DNA from: Smittium culicis
Taxonomy: Eukaryota > Kickxellomycota > Harpellomycetes > Harpellales > Legeriomycetaceae
Reading direction: 5' to 3'
Assembly: GCA_001970855.1 (NCBI GenBank)
Contig: LSSN01004314.1
Location: 1 to 12,381 of the forward strand
Length of the DNA stretch: 12,381 nt
Of this stretch, positions 1 to 9,937 are shown piece by piece (within the stretch, counting starts at the first letter, position 1; each line of letters starts with the position of its first letter). A program made the position numbers and the translations under genes. A model generated the notes under the pieces. It searched no databases and had not been told where the DNA came from. It saw nothing but the letters and a program-made list of their open reading frames with translations.

Positions 1-1249
1 TTGAAGTAGCGACTTTTCATATAATAAAATGCACTATTATTTATTAAATAAATTTTCTCGATTTTAGCAGAGTGACTCTTATATCTATTCGATAAACCAC
101 CTCGATGACCTGAATTTTTCAACTAAAATTTTCTTTATCAACACCTATATTTTTATTTTTAATTTCTATTATTAAATTATACCTAGTAAATCTTTTATGT
201 TGGCCAATTTATTTTCCTAACTCGCATTAACAAGTATAACTATGTTTAAAATTATTTCCAATCCTTTAAAGTTTCTCTCATATAGAGCATCAAACCATTG
301 TTGAAATATATATATACTGTACCTTGATCCTAGAATTAGAATGTTCATATTAACTCAGAATCAGACAAGAATACATACACTCTATGACTAATCTATAGAG
401 CTAGAATCCATTATCTGTACATTATCGTCATTGGCTAATAGTATTTCTATCATTTCTACTATGAAAAATCGAAATTAAGAGCCAATAAAATTTTGTTTTT
501 AAAATTTAAAAAAAAAGTTTAAAAAAAAAGTTTAATAAAAAAAAGTTAAACGCTCTTTCTGAAGTACAACTATCGCATACCCTGTCATAAATTCTAGTTC
601 ATTACACAAATATCGTTTTTACCTTAAAAGAAGAGAATACAAAACCCTTTTGTTAAACCTCAAATTTATATGAAATTTAAAGATAAAATATTTAACTGTA
701 TATATTAGTTCAATATTTAAATACGCGTATTTATTATGCTATAACAGTGAAGTGTAAATGTAGTCACATTACTATTCTGTTTGTCTATAGCCAGTAATAT
801 AAAATTGATAAACATTGTTAGCCCATTGGTTATGCTGCATTATTATTCGTACCTCTTTGCGAGATATTTTAGAATATAAATATTCGAATCCAAGATTCTA
901 GGAATATTGATCTCTCTTCTCGATAACATTTAGTATTAATAAAAATTGTTCTTAAATGATATTATTTAGTAATTAAACTCCATTTAGTTTTAGTTCTTGG
1001 GAAGAGTTACTCAACACAGAAAGCAACTATAACATGATAAAATGATTTTTGTTTTAAAATAAATTACAAGTTTATTTGAAAATTTAATTATGATCTCGGG
1101 TATCTTAAAAATCAAATCAATATAGCAGCGAAATCTACAGACATCATTATGTATGATCCAAAATTGTATTCAATAAAAATGCTCAAACAATAATGAAAAT
1201 TCAAATTAATATTAAAGATAGATACTTATCTAACGAATTAATGAACTAA
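1..1249. other. Non-coding AT-rich stretch, less extreme than the rest
   Basis: No frame here is long enough to stand out. G+C is about 22-35% in the lines sampled, higher than in the middle of the window. It holds a short A9GTTT minisatellite, listed separately, and a short (TA)n run near 306-316. A degenerate pair of pol III box A-like and box B-like words at 819-829 and 881-891 does not fold as a tRNA. A 35-codon frame at 68-175 follows an acceptor-like TTTTAG but has nothing recognisable in it. I see no transposon ends, RNA gene or supportable promoter. Confidence 0.6.
508..547. repeat. Short A-rich minisatellite, three 13-bp units
   Basis: Two perfect tandem copies of nine A followed by GTTT (508-520 and 521-533) are followed by a diverged third unit (534-547, AATA8GTT). 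This is a simple-sequence tandem repeat, probably from replication slippage. No function is implied, but the unit count is likely to vary between individuals. Confidence 0.85.
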
Positions 1250-1282
1250 TTACCGCTGATATTTTATTCAGCTCGAAAACCA

Positions 1283-1444
1283 ATGAGCCGAGGTCTACAT
1301 ACCAGACTGTATAGCGGAATTTTTATACCTCTTAGAATTATTAATATAACAAACATCACGTTTGCTCGTCTCGATATTTATTTGATGTATTCAGTAACTA
1401 TTTTCTCCAGCAATAATTTCTCATTAATAAACAGTTTATATTAA
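1283..1444 (+). other. Short open frame (53 codons), doubtful
   Basis: An ATG at 1283 opens a 53-residue frame ending at TAA 1442-1444. The stop-free stretch begins at 1250. The first third lies in a GC-richer patch (about 1270-1315), and the predicted peptide starts MSRGLHTRLYSGIFIPLRI. I recognise no family, signal peptide or domain. The C-terminal half is an Ile/Asn/Ser/Phe mixture of the kind AT-rich DNA gives by chance. The opposite strand over the same patch also has a roughly 30-codon frame, so the patch itself, not this frame, may be the signal. It could be a decayed exon or transposon relic. On length alone it is not significant. Confidence 0.1.
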
Positions 1445-2497
1445 TCAATAAACGCAATTAACACACAAAGCTCATAAATTAGTAAAAATAAGCTAATGTG
1501 TACACTAAACTCGTAGACCAATAATTTTATTATAATAATATTCAGTTCCTTCATCTGATAGTAAAAGAATTTTTTTACTGAGTAAATAATTTTATTTGGA
1601 ATTTATTCGGAAAATTTGACCTCGAAATTAAACATTATTATACAATCTAATGTTTAACATTATTTGGTAGTTATTATAATAATTGATGTAAAATTACTTA
1701 TAAATATATAATTGAATAAAATAACATATCTTACAAAAAGAAAAATAAAACATTTTTGAACCCAAATACCCATAAAAGTTCATTTAGAAAGACTCAGCTT
1801 CCTAAAAGTTGAAATTACACTGTTACAATTGGCATTATTATTGTAAATTTATTTATTTTAATTCGAATTAAAGTTTCTATAATTGATTTTTTTAACTTTC
1901 TAAAGCACAATTTTAGGTTTTTCGATGCTAGAGGGAATTTAATCTAGTAATTAAACCAAACTATGGATCTTATTGTCTTTAATTCTAGTTTATAATATTA
2001 TATTCACTATTTCTGTAGAAAAGATAAAAAAATTAGTTTAGGAAACTGATTTTTATTTTTTAATGTCTTATAAAAAATTTAAAGATCAGGATATATGAGC
2101 AAAAAATAGAAATTAATTCCAGAAGGTCCATAGAGTGCAAAAATTAAAAAATATAATTATATACCTGCCCTTATTACTTAATCTATACATGATATAATAT
2201 ACCTCGAACATGAAATTATACTTTATTTGCAAATAAATAAAATTAGAGTCGCTATTAGATTAAATTGATGATGGAAACTATAATTTCACCTACGCCACAC
2301 ATCCTTTAACGATTATTTTTCGATTATGTAAATAGTAAATTAGATATTAAGTTAGAAATTTTCTTACTGAAGGCTATGTGTTTTGAATTCAAAGATATCT
2401 CAAAAAAGATAGCTTAAACTTGAAAAAAAAAAAAAATCATCTGAAAGCTTCCCTTGATCAATTTAATTATATTTACAAACTAGTAACAAATATTTAA
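1445..2497. other. Non-coding AT-rich stretch
   Basis: No gene, RNA or transposon end is visible. Stops are dense in all frames, and G+C in the lines sampled is about 13-22%. The only distinct feature is the 14-base A tract at 2423-2436. Confidence 0.6.
2423..2436. repeat. A14 homopolymer tract
   Basis: Fourteen consecutive A follow CTTG, with GC-richer sequence (TCATCTGAAAGCTTCCC) just downstream. A retroposon tail is conceivable, but I could not find a matching target-site duplication upstream, so a plain homopolymer is the safer reading. Confidence 0.7.
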
Positions 2498-2522
2498 TCT
2501 TATCAAAATTTCTCTTTTTTGT

Positions 2523-2645
2523 TCACCCTTGTCGCTCTAACAGCTCCATATCATCTTGCAATTGGATTTTGTGTATTGATAAATTGATTAAAATTTCTGG
2601 AACGAGATATTTGTAAAAACTATTGCCGCAAAACAATTTTTTTCG
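2523..2645 (-). other. Coding-like GC-rich island, possible exon relic
   Basis: The block 2521-2580 is about 40% G+C, twice the surroundings. On the minus strand a 40-residue stop-free frame ends at TGA (2523-2525). Its last part reads IQLQDDMELLERQG, an amphipathic charged stretch unlike the Lys/Asn/Ile/Phe output of random AT-rich DNA. An acceptor-like TCTCGTTCCAG on the same strand (ending at 2603) would start an exon in this frame, and a GT follows CAAGG. The plus strand also has an open, hydrophobic 29-codon frame (2498-2587, including ALTAPYHLAIGF), so the strand is uncertain. I recognise no family. It could be an exon of a gene with long introns, a decayed transposon fragment, or chance. 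Confidence 0.13.
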
Positions 2646-2742
2646 TTAAATTATTAATTTTATCATGTGCGACATAGTAGAACTGAAATAAAGATTTTTA
2701 AAAAAAATAGCAAAGCATAATTATAAATAAAAAGATATATAT

Positions 2743-2762
2743 TTATATAATTTTATATAATT
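2743..2762. repeat. Two tandem copies of TTATATAATT
   Basis: A perfect 10-bp direct repeat made only of A and T. It is low-complexity and most likely a slippage product. Confidence 0.6.
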
Positions 2763-3343
2763 AATTAACAAGTTAATAAGAATTAAGATCCTATAAAAGT
2801 TCGATTATTTAAATAATGTAAAATATAAGATTTTGTAGAAAAAAGAACCAACATTTAATTTTTTACGATTTATTGACCAATTAATTTCATAAACATCTGA
2901 ATTAAAAATAAAATAAAATATTTGAAGTTATAAATGACAAAACCTCAATCTGGAAGATTATAAGGCATAAAGGGGCTATTTTTATTTTAATTTAGCTGAA
3001 CACCGACTTAAATTCAATATAAATAGTATGTGCTATATTTACATAACAAAAAACTTAACATATATAACTATCAAAAATAATTCCTCTTGGTATTTACAAT
3101 CAATAATCTCATAATTATAATTTATACGAGAAAAATCTCTATATAAACCCTATATTTGGATCAGAAAACTATATAGATTATATTTTTTAACTGTGAATTT
3201 AATAAAAATGAAATATATGTAAAATTATTAATTTATATGGTTATTTTTTTTTTTTGAACATATTTTTTAGAATTAAATACTATAGGGGTAATATATATCA
3301 AAATTTTATCGGAACGAAACAAATCATAAATAAATAATATCAA

Positions 3344-3372
3344 AGTATCTTGATTGAAGCTATCAAGATACT
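3344..3372. repeat. Perfect 11-bp inverted repeat (hairpin)
   Basis: AGTATCTTGAT (3344-3354) and ATCAAGATACT (3362-3372) are exact reverse complements with a 7-base loop, followed by a T6 run within a few bases. The stem has only three G:C pairs. It resembles a weak bacterial intrinsic terminator, but no gene is next to it and the context is eukaryotic, so I record it only as an inverted repeat. A chance or slippage origin is possible. Confidence 0.6.
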
Positions 3373-4135
3373 AATTTTTTATTAAAATTCTTTTTGAGCT
3401 TTTTCTGGGTTATTTTAAAAGCTAAGTTATATAAACCGCTATGCATTTCCCAAATTACAATTATTAATTGGTATCAGTGTATTAAAATTCTTTTGTGACT
3501 TAAAAAATTATATGAGTATCGATTTAATTTTACAAAATTTGTAAAAAAGTCTGATATTTATGGTAAAACCATTAAAAAATTTCACATAGTTATTTTGTGT
3601 ATAATATTATTTGAGAATTAGATTAATCTTATTCTATATACACTTCCTGGATAATTTTTAATGGCTTATAGTTATAAATATATTTTCAAATATATGAAAA
3701 GAAATAAAAAATAAAATCTAATATTTAAAGATGCTTTGTATATTCCTGAAAATTTTTGAAACACTTTAAAAATTATATTACTAATTTATAAATAACAATA
3801 ACAGTAGATTTTAATCAAGATATCACGATACTTATGCTATTAATTGTTGTAAAAAAATAAGGTTTTTAGTTCACATTATAATAATTTATCATAAATAATA
3901 TTAATTTATTATAAAACATTTATATTTGATCTAGGATATTATGATTTCGCGAGACTACTAATTTACATTAAAAAACCGGAAAATCTAAAAACGTGAGTAG
4001 TTCAGCTAATGAATATTTAAAGTTTTTTAATTTATTCATAATATAATTATGATAATATTTTTGTGATTTAAAAACAATGAATATCTATATTTGAAAAAAA
4101 TTGCGAGTGAAAAATTCTAGTCTAGTGTTGTTAAA

Positions 4136-4161
4136 TTAATATTATAATAATAAGATGTGAT
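4136..4161 (+). repeat. Copy 1 of a dispersed short word ending AAGATGTGAT
   Basis: This 26-base segment matches 6772-6794 exactly except for three extra bases (TAA) in an AT-rich slip. The shared 3' part ATAAGATGTGAT includes several G and so is less likely to recur by composition alone. The flanks diverge at once downstream. It may be a scrap of an old repeat. Confidence 0.35.
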
Positions 4162-5678
4162 GAAAAGACGGGATGGAAAGGTACTGAAAAAATGTTTAAT
4201 ATATATTCTTGATTTATTCTTAGTCATAAAATATTTGAAATGAATTTAAAACTATTTTTGATCATTTCCATTTGAAAAAATTAATTAATAACGAGCTTAA
4301 CATGACAAAGCATCAGTTAAAAGTTAATAATAAGAATTATAGAAATTATATAAATCCCTAAAAATCGCTTGATGAAATCCCAAAATATAAACTATTATTA
4401 TTCTTCTTCTTTTTCATAAATTTTCTTAAAGAGAACAATGAATATAATTTAACTATTTTTAGGTCAACATATTCTCGTATCATTATATTTTATACCGATA
4501 ATTATGACTATCAAAGTAATTTTTAAGAGTATAGTGTAAATGTAGAAATATATTTAGTAAAGCTTGTAAAAAAAGCAAATTTTTGTATATGATTTTAGTT
4601 TTTTTTTCAAAAATTATACCATCAGTAGGACATTTTAACTTTAGATCAAATGATTTAGCTTATTACTATAAAAATGTAGGAATGGTTAAAGGTGTGTGAA
4701 ATTATGGTATATTAGCCATATTAACTTCGATCAAATATAAAAATATAAATATAAATAATAAAAATGCAATATTACATTGTTATTTTATATAAAATATTTT
4801 CTGAAGTATGATTAAATAATATATTTTACGATTATTACTAAAAAAAAAAAGTTATATTATTAAAAATACGTAAATATACACACTTTAAATAATTAGAAAA
4901 TGAATATTTAAATAGGGTAGATATTTAATTAAAAAGCTTCTAAGATGAAATATTTTTGAAATATAAATATTGATTGATAGATTAATCGAGGTATAATCAT
5001 TTATAATTATATATTTAATCCAAAAAATTAAAATTAAAATATTATATCATATATGAATAATTTAAATATTATTTATAAAAGACATTGAATATTAAAAATA
5101 GTTGTCTAATGAGTGTTTTCAGAAAATTTAATCGCGTATTAAGAAATGTAAATTTATACTAGGAAACATAATAAAATCTTGATTAATATAAGAGATATTA
5201 GAATCATTTTTCCACTATAAATCGAATTAATTCAGATAAAAAATAAACACAAGTTTTTAGGATAATGAAACATTTTTTGCCACTTGTTTCAATATTTTTA
5301 TTATAAAAATTAAAAAAATAGTTATTTAAATGTCTCAAAGAGCACTTTATTTTTTTACAAAATATAAATAATGGCGAATTGATTTAAATTTTGATTATAA
5401 TTACCTATAATAATATTTTTAAAATATAGTAATAAATAAATTTCATACTTGAAAATTTTAATATAAATAAATAATTTTTAGTATGTATACTGTCTTTATT
5501 GGATTTGAATTAACATTATTTTCATAGTAAAAAATAACAACGTTTATGTAAGCGTGGGTTCTTAATTAATGTATAAATTATGCTGAAAATATACGATTTA
5601 ATAACAAATAATTATTTTTAGTAGTAAAATCAATTATTGTTTAGTTTAATTAGATTATTGACATTTCTACGGAGTGAA

Positions 5679-5861
5679 ATGACCCAGTTAAAGCAAGAAG
5701 CTGTGTATAAAAATCAAAATTTTTTATATAGACCTCATAAAATAATATTTTTTCGAAATTATTCTTATATTAATTCAAAAATTTTAATTTTTCTGAAAAA
5801 AGTTATTAAATTCACGCTTTTTAAGTTTACTATTAAATTGAAGAATTTTATTACATATTAA
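5679..5861 (+). other. Longest ATG open frame (60 codons), doubtful
   Basis: An ATG at 5679 opens 60 codons ending in TAA at 5859-5861. The stop-free stretch extends back to 5628, and an alternative TTG start at 5637 would give 74 residues. The N-terminus MTQLKQEAVYKNQN lies in a local GC-richer patch (5670-5712) and looks coding-like. The rest is Phe/Ile/Lys/Asn-rich (for example IIFFRNYSYINSKILIFL), typical of random AT-rich DNA. One stop-free run of about 77 codons is roughly what chance allows over both strands of this window. No domain or signal is recognised. The front part could be a decayed exon. Confidence 0.12.
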
Positions 5862-6771
5862 AACGGATCTGAAAATATTTATAAATTTTGCATTATGAAA
5901 TAAATACTATTTAACAAATTTATGAATAATATATTATTTTAAAAACACTAATTACACTCTTATATCATATGTAAATAATTAATTTTACACTAGGAAATTA
6001 TATAGACTATTTTGTCACCAATAACTTGAATATATTTGAAGAAAATAAGCTTTTAATAACATAGTTACAATATTTAAACTTATATTATTCCCCATAATCT
6101 TTAGATGTTGAAATAATAAGAGTATACAAACTTATTAAATATCATTATATTAAAATAATAGTTTAATTAATAAGTATTAAATGAAAAGATTCGATTTAAA
6201 CTAATAATATCACTAGTGCTTTTTATATTGCAATAATTCACTTATCATAATTTAAATACTATTCTCGATTTTATAAACACAATAAAAATTGTACAAATCG
6301 TATAAAATCTACATGCTTTTTTCATTGACTTTTAGAAAAATAGTATGTATATTTTAATTGGCTAATGTTACATTAATAAAAAAAGCTGGAATATCAAAGA
6401 TTCTGAAATAATTGCCATCCAAAAATCGGCAATTTTTACAAGATACTCGTGAATATAATTAATAGCTTTAGATTAATTTGAAATTTTTTAACTATAAAAT
6501 TTACTAATGATACTTACAGATATAATCACAGTATTTACTGCTCTTAATCGTTAATTATCAATCTGAAACCATTACATAAAACTAGCTTCATTTTAAAAAT
6601 TTAATGTGATATAAATTACCTAAATGGATTTTCAGGACTAATTAACATTATTACCAATAAATTTAGTTGAATTAAAGATAAAATTCATGAAAATTTTGGA
6701 TAATTTTTATGATTTAATAAATTCTAATCCAGATTGTAACGATTTTTTAATTGATTAAATTTTATTTTATT

Positions 6772-6794
6772 TTAATATTATAATAAGATGTGAT
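6772..6794 (+). repeat. Copy 2 of the dispersed word ending AAGATGTGAT
   Basis: It matches 4136-4161 apart from a 3-base slip. It lies about 30 bases upstream of the palindrome at 6824. The downstream sequence is not shared with copy 1. Confidence 0.35.
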
Positions 6795-6823
6795 AATTTT
6801 TTTATATTTTTTTCATACCTTTC

Positions 6824-6840
6824 AGTTTTGGCCCAAAACT
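6824..6840. repeat. 17-bp palindrome AGTTTTGGCCCAAAACT
   Basis: Eight-base arms (AGTTTTGG and CCAAAACT) are exactly complementary around a single C. The central GGCCC gives it more G+C than the surroundings. Such a symmetric site could bind a dimeric protein, but nothing nearby supports a regulatory role. Confidence 0.5.
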
Positions 6841-8325
6841 AAAGCTACTATAAGTTTTCTTGAGATGACTTCATTACTGTTGAAAGATTTGTTTTTATTT
6901 TATTAATTTTAGAATATCATTATGTTTGCTTATTTGATATTTAAGTATCTATAATATTGATATTATATTTATTGATGATCTAATAATAAAGTAAAAAATA
7001 TCTTCTTTTGGTGTTTCTTATTTTGCTGCAGTTAAAATTTTAGCTTGGAAAAATATATTCAACTTCATTAAAATTTTTGTTTATGAATAATAAAGTTTTA
7101 AAAAAATATCTTATATATTTAATAAAATTCCGGGCTATCAAATATTTTGGGTCGGAAAAAAAAAACACTGAAATTCAATTTTTATATCAATAAAGCTTCC
7201 TTATCGCTTTTTTTTAAATGATATAGGGTTTAAATTATCATCTTTTGGAATTTTTACAATATTAAAAAAAATAACTATTATATATTTGAATTCTTTTTTT
7301 CATAATCAATGGTAATATAAATAGATATTTTTAACTTAATTTTAAAAAGAAAAGATTTAAAATAGAATTTAAATGTATCATATTGTTAATTTCTATTAGG
7401 AAATTGTTTAAAATGATTTTTTTTCATAATTTTAAATAATGAATAAAATTGAAAAAATTTACTATATTTTTTAATCACCAATAATTATTGACCTGAAGCT
7501 ATCACCGTAATTTGATCTATTAATTAAATGTTATTTTCTAGAAAATTAACAAGATTCTCATAAGGATTTTGAAAAAAAAACTTTTAATCTATACTTATGC
7601 CTATTCCATTCCAATTATTGTGAAAAAATATTGAAGAAATAAAATTTATAAAGAATTCAGATCGATTTTAGAATTAATAATTTATTAAATTCTGAATTTC
7701 GATAAAAAAATTTTTTTTTGAAAATTTTAACAATAATAATCAATTCAGTCAACAAAGCTTTAAAATCTTAAATTTATATACAATCATTCCAAATAAAGCC
7801 GGTAGTCAAATTAATTATTATGATTATTTGTTAAAATAGATATAAATTATGAAATAATTAAATATCGCTCCAAAAAATCGCTTATATAATTTACAGATTC
7901 TATAAGAACACTTCTAAATTCTTGATTTCTGGAGAGGTGATGACTTAATTTATCTTTTATTTTCACAGTATGATTAAAATTTATACATATTATTAATAGT
8001 AATGATGTTCCTATAGAGAAGGTGATGATATCTTTATCAATATAGATTAATTTTGTTTACTATGCTATAATATCTTTTTAACGCAAATCAATTTATCTAT
8101 TATTTCAATCCGATGTAGTAAAAATTTTGACATCTCTCATATCTAAAAAAATGACTAAAGTGAATGAATATAATAAACGTGTCAATTCAAAGAATAATAT
8201 CTAATATTCAAATAAACTAATCAAGAAAATTGACTTTCAGAAAAAAAATTTCGAGTCTAAAATCTACTATCAAATAAAATTCTTAGCAAAATAAATAATT
8301 TGATAATAAAGATATATCATATTAT

Positions 8326-8427
8326 TTAAAAAATATTGATGCGATCTATTAATAACCAAGTTCTCTTGTATCGGCCTTTTTCAGTCACGCTTTTAAAAAA
8401 TTGAAAACATTTAATATTTATAAGAAA
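8326..8427 (-). other. Coding-like short frame in a GC-richer island
   Basis: Within the AT-rich background, 8341-8392 is GC-richer. On the minus strand it translates without stops for 33 residues, including FKSVTEKGRYKRTWLLIDRI, ending in TAA at 8326-8328. The charged composition is unlike the background. I recognise no protein family and see no convincing splice sites. The plus strand is also open briefly (about 13 codons). It may be a relic of a coding sequence or a transposon, or chance. Confidence 0.1.
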
Positions 8428-8434
8428 TCATAGT

Positions 8435-8461
8435 AAAAAAAAATAAAAAAAAATTTTTTTT
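8435..8461. repeat. A9-T-A9-T8 low-complexity tract
   Basis: Two A9 runs separated by one T are followed directly by T8, so the second A run and the T run can pair as a foldback. This is low-complexity DNA with no inferred function. It is also a likely site for sequencing or assembly error. Confidence 0.7.
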
Positions 8462-9762
8462 AATAGATTTTGTTAATGGGCAATATATTTTCTTTAGGGT
8501 TTATTTTTTTATTAATTTAAAATTAACTTTTTTAGTCAAAAGAGGATAAAAATAACCCAAATTCGCAACAAATCATTTAAATGAGAGCAGAATGACACCT
8601 AGATGGATATTAAAATATAAAATTGATTTTAATAATATATTTAGGGATAACAAACTATTAATTCAAGTAGAATACATATTTAGAAATATTAAAATTTATT
8701 TAAAGACTAAAGATTTTTAATGTAAAAAAGATTTTTTCAAGATGAATTTCGAAATTATTCGTTTATTTTACTTAAATTTTTTTATTTTAAATTATTATTC
8801 TTATGTGAATTAGATAAAGGTATTGGGTTTAATAGATAATTCGTTCGATGATATTTTCAAATAAAATTTAAAAGTAAAAGTAAAGTAGATGAGTAGGAAA
8901 TTAGTATTAGATATATCTTCCACTCGCCTAGTTATAGATATTTTTTAAATTCTACATGAAAAAGATAACGAATAGATTGTATTAATACAATAAATTAACA
9001 TGTCCAATTCTTATTATAAAAAAATGTTTTAAGTAAAAAAATTCTTTTTTTTGTATATTTTAAAACACAAATTTATTTAGAATAAATGAAATTAATATAT
9101 TACATAGTATATAATAATGCTATAAATTTAAATACTTTAGGACTATTAACATAAATCATTTATTATAACTTTTTTTTGTTAATTTCGATTTAATATAATC
9201 TATGTAATGTAAAAACAATGACAATAAAAAAATTAAATACATCAATATATTAACCGCATTTTCTAAATTTTAAGAAATATTTAATGAAATTAATTTTATA
9301 ATATTTAACTATATATTCTATTTTCAATACTTTCTAAAGAAAATAAAAGTATTACATAAATTATTAGGTGATAGATAGCGTGTTATACAAATAAACTTCA
9401 AAATATCTATATTTTTCGTTTAGAAAAAAATAAATATCATTAAATATTAGATTTCAAATATTTATTGACTAATTTAATCTTCCCTTGCTAAGAATTATCG
9501 ACAATTAGATAAAATAATAAAAATTCATTTTTTATTAATTATTAAAAAAAAAGATAATTTTTCGTATTTTATAAGGTATAAAATAATTAAATTTGTTTAA
9601 TGTAATAAAATTTTTTGAAAAAAACTACTAATTAATCAGCTTATTCAATCTATTTTTTCTCTTTAAATTTCTGTATATAAATATCCAATTGTTCTCCAAA
9701 CAAATGTAAAGGAATTTTTGAGACTTGAATAATAAAAAATTACAAGTTATGATCACATTTTT
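8462..9762. other. AT-rich stretch with no gene
   Basis: Stops are frequent on both strands. A short AAAAGT-like triplication near 8869-8885 and several poly-A or poly-T runs are present. No transposon ends, RNA folds or frames stand out. Confidence 0.6.
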
Positions 9763-9879
9763 TTACCATATATTTTTGTAAAAGCTAATAAAAATTATCT
9801 TTAAATTCAAAATTTCGATAAATTTATAGTTCAATTCATATTCAATTCCTTTTTTGAGGTGCTGAGATACCAGGTTCAT
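9763..9879 (-). other. Short minus-strand ATG frame (38 codons), doubtful
   Basis: On the minus strand an ATG at 9879 opens 38 codons ending in TAA at 9763-9765. The peptide begins MNLVSQHLKKGIEYELNYKF. The first third lies in a GC-richer patch (about 9855-9895) and looks coding-like, while the remainder is Ile/Phe/Lys-rich. The stop-free frame is 47 codons. No family is recognised. A chance frame is the default explanation. Confidence 0.1.
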
Positions 9880-9924
9880 GATGTTTAAAAAGCTGTTTTC
9901 ACATTATGAAACTTTATTTAAAGC

Positions 9925-9937
9925 AAAAAAAAAAAAA
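9925..9937. repeat. A13 homopolymer tract
   Basis: Thirteen consecutive A lie between AAAGC and CCAGATGCG, with unusually GC-rich flanks for this region. A retroposon tail was considered, but no matching target-site duplication was found upstream. Confidence 0.7.

Larger units (their letters stand above)
2646..5627. other. Extremely AT-rich stretch with no gene
   Basis: This is nearly 3 kb of A/T with G+C below 10% in places (for example 4741-4800). Stops are dense in every frame. It contains a 10-bp perfect direct repeat (2743-2752 and 2753-2762), a T12 tract (3244-3255), the 3344-3372 hairpin, short AAATAT-type runs near 4733-4760, and one copy (4136-4161) of a 23-26 bp word seen again at 6772-6794. 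Nothing resembles a gene, a transposon end or a structured RNA. Confidence 0.65.
5862..8325. other. AT-rich stretch with no gene
   Basis: No open frame of note, RNA gene or transposon end was seen. It contains the second copy of the short dispersed word (6772-6794), the 17-bp palindrome at 6824-6840, several A or T tracts of 7-10 bases, and a slightly GC-richer patch at 7128-7157 in which TTCCG and CGGAA face each other about 20 bases apart. Confidence 0.6.

Noticed and set aside
68..175. 35-codon frame after an acceptor-like TTTTAG
   Set aside because: The length is well within chance, it has no donor site before the in-frame stop, and the peptide matches nothing I recognise.
819..891. tRNA-like box A (TAGCCCATTGG) and box B (TATTCGAATCC)
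   Set aside because: The words resemble pol III promoter boxes. However, the T-arm stem and acceptor stem do not pair, and the boxes are about 62 bases apart with no foldable variable arm. A dead tRNA or tRNA-derived SINE is possible but unsupported.
2423..2436. Retroposon poly-A tail
   Set aside because: No target-site duplication or upstream retrotransposon-like sequence was found. The same applies to the A13 tract at 9925-9937.
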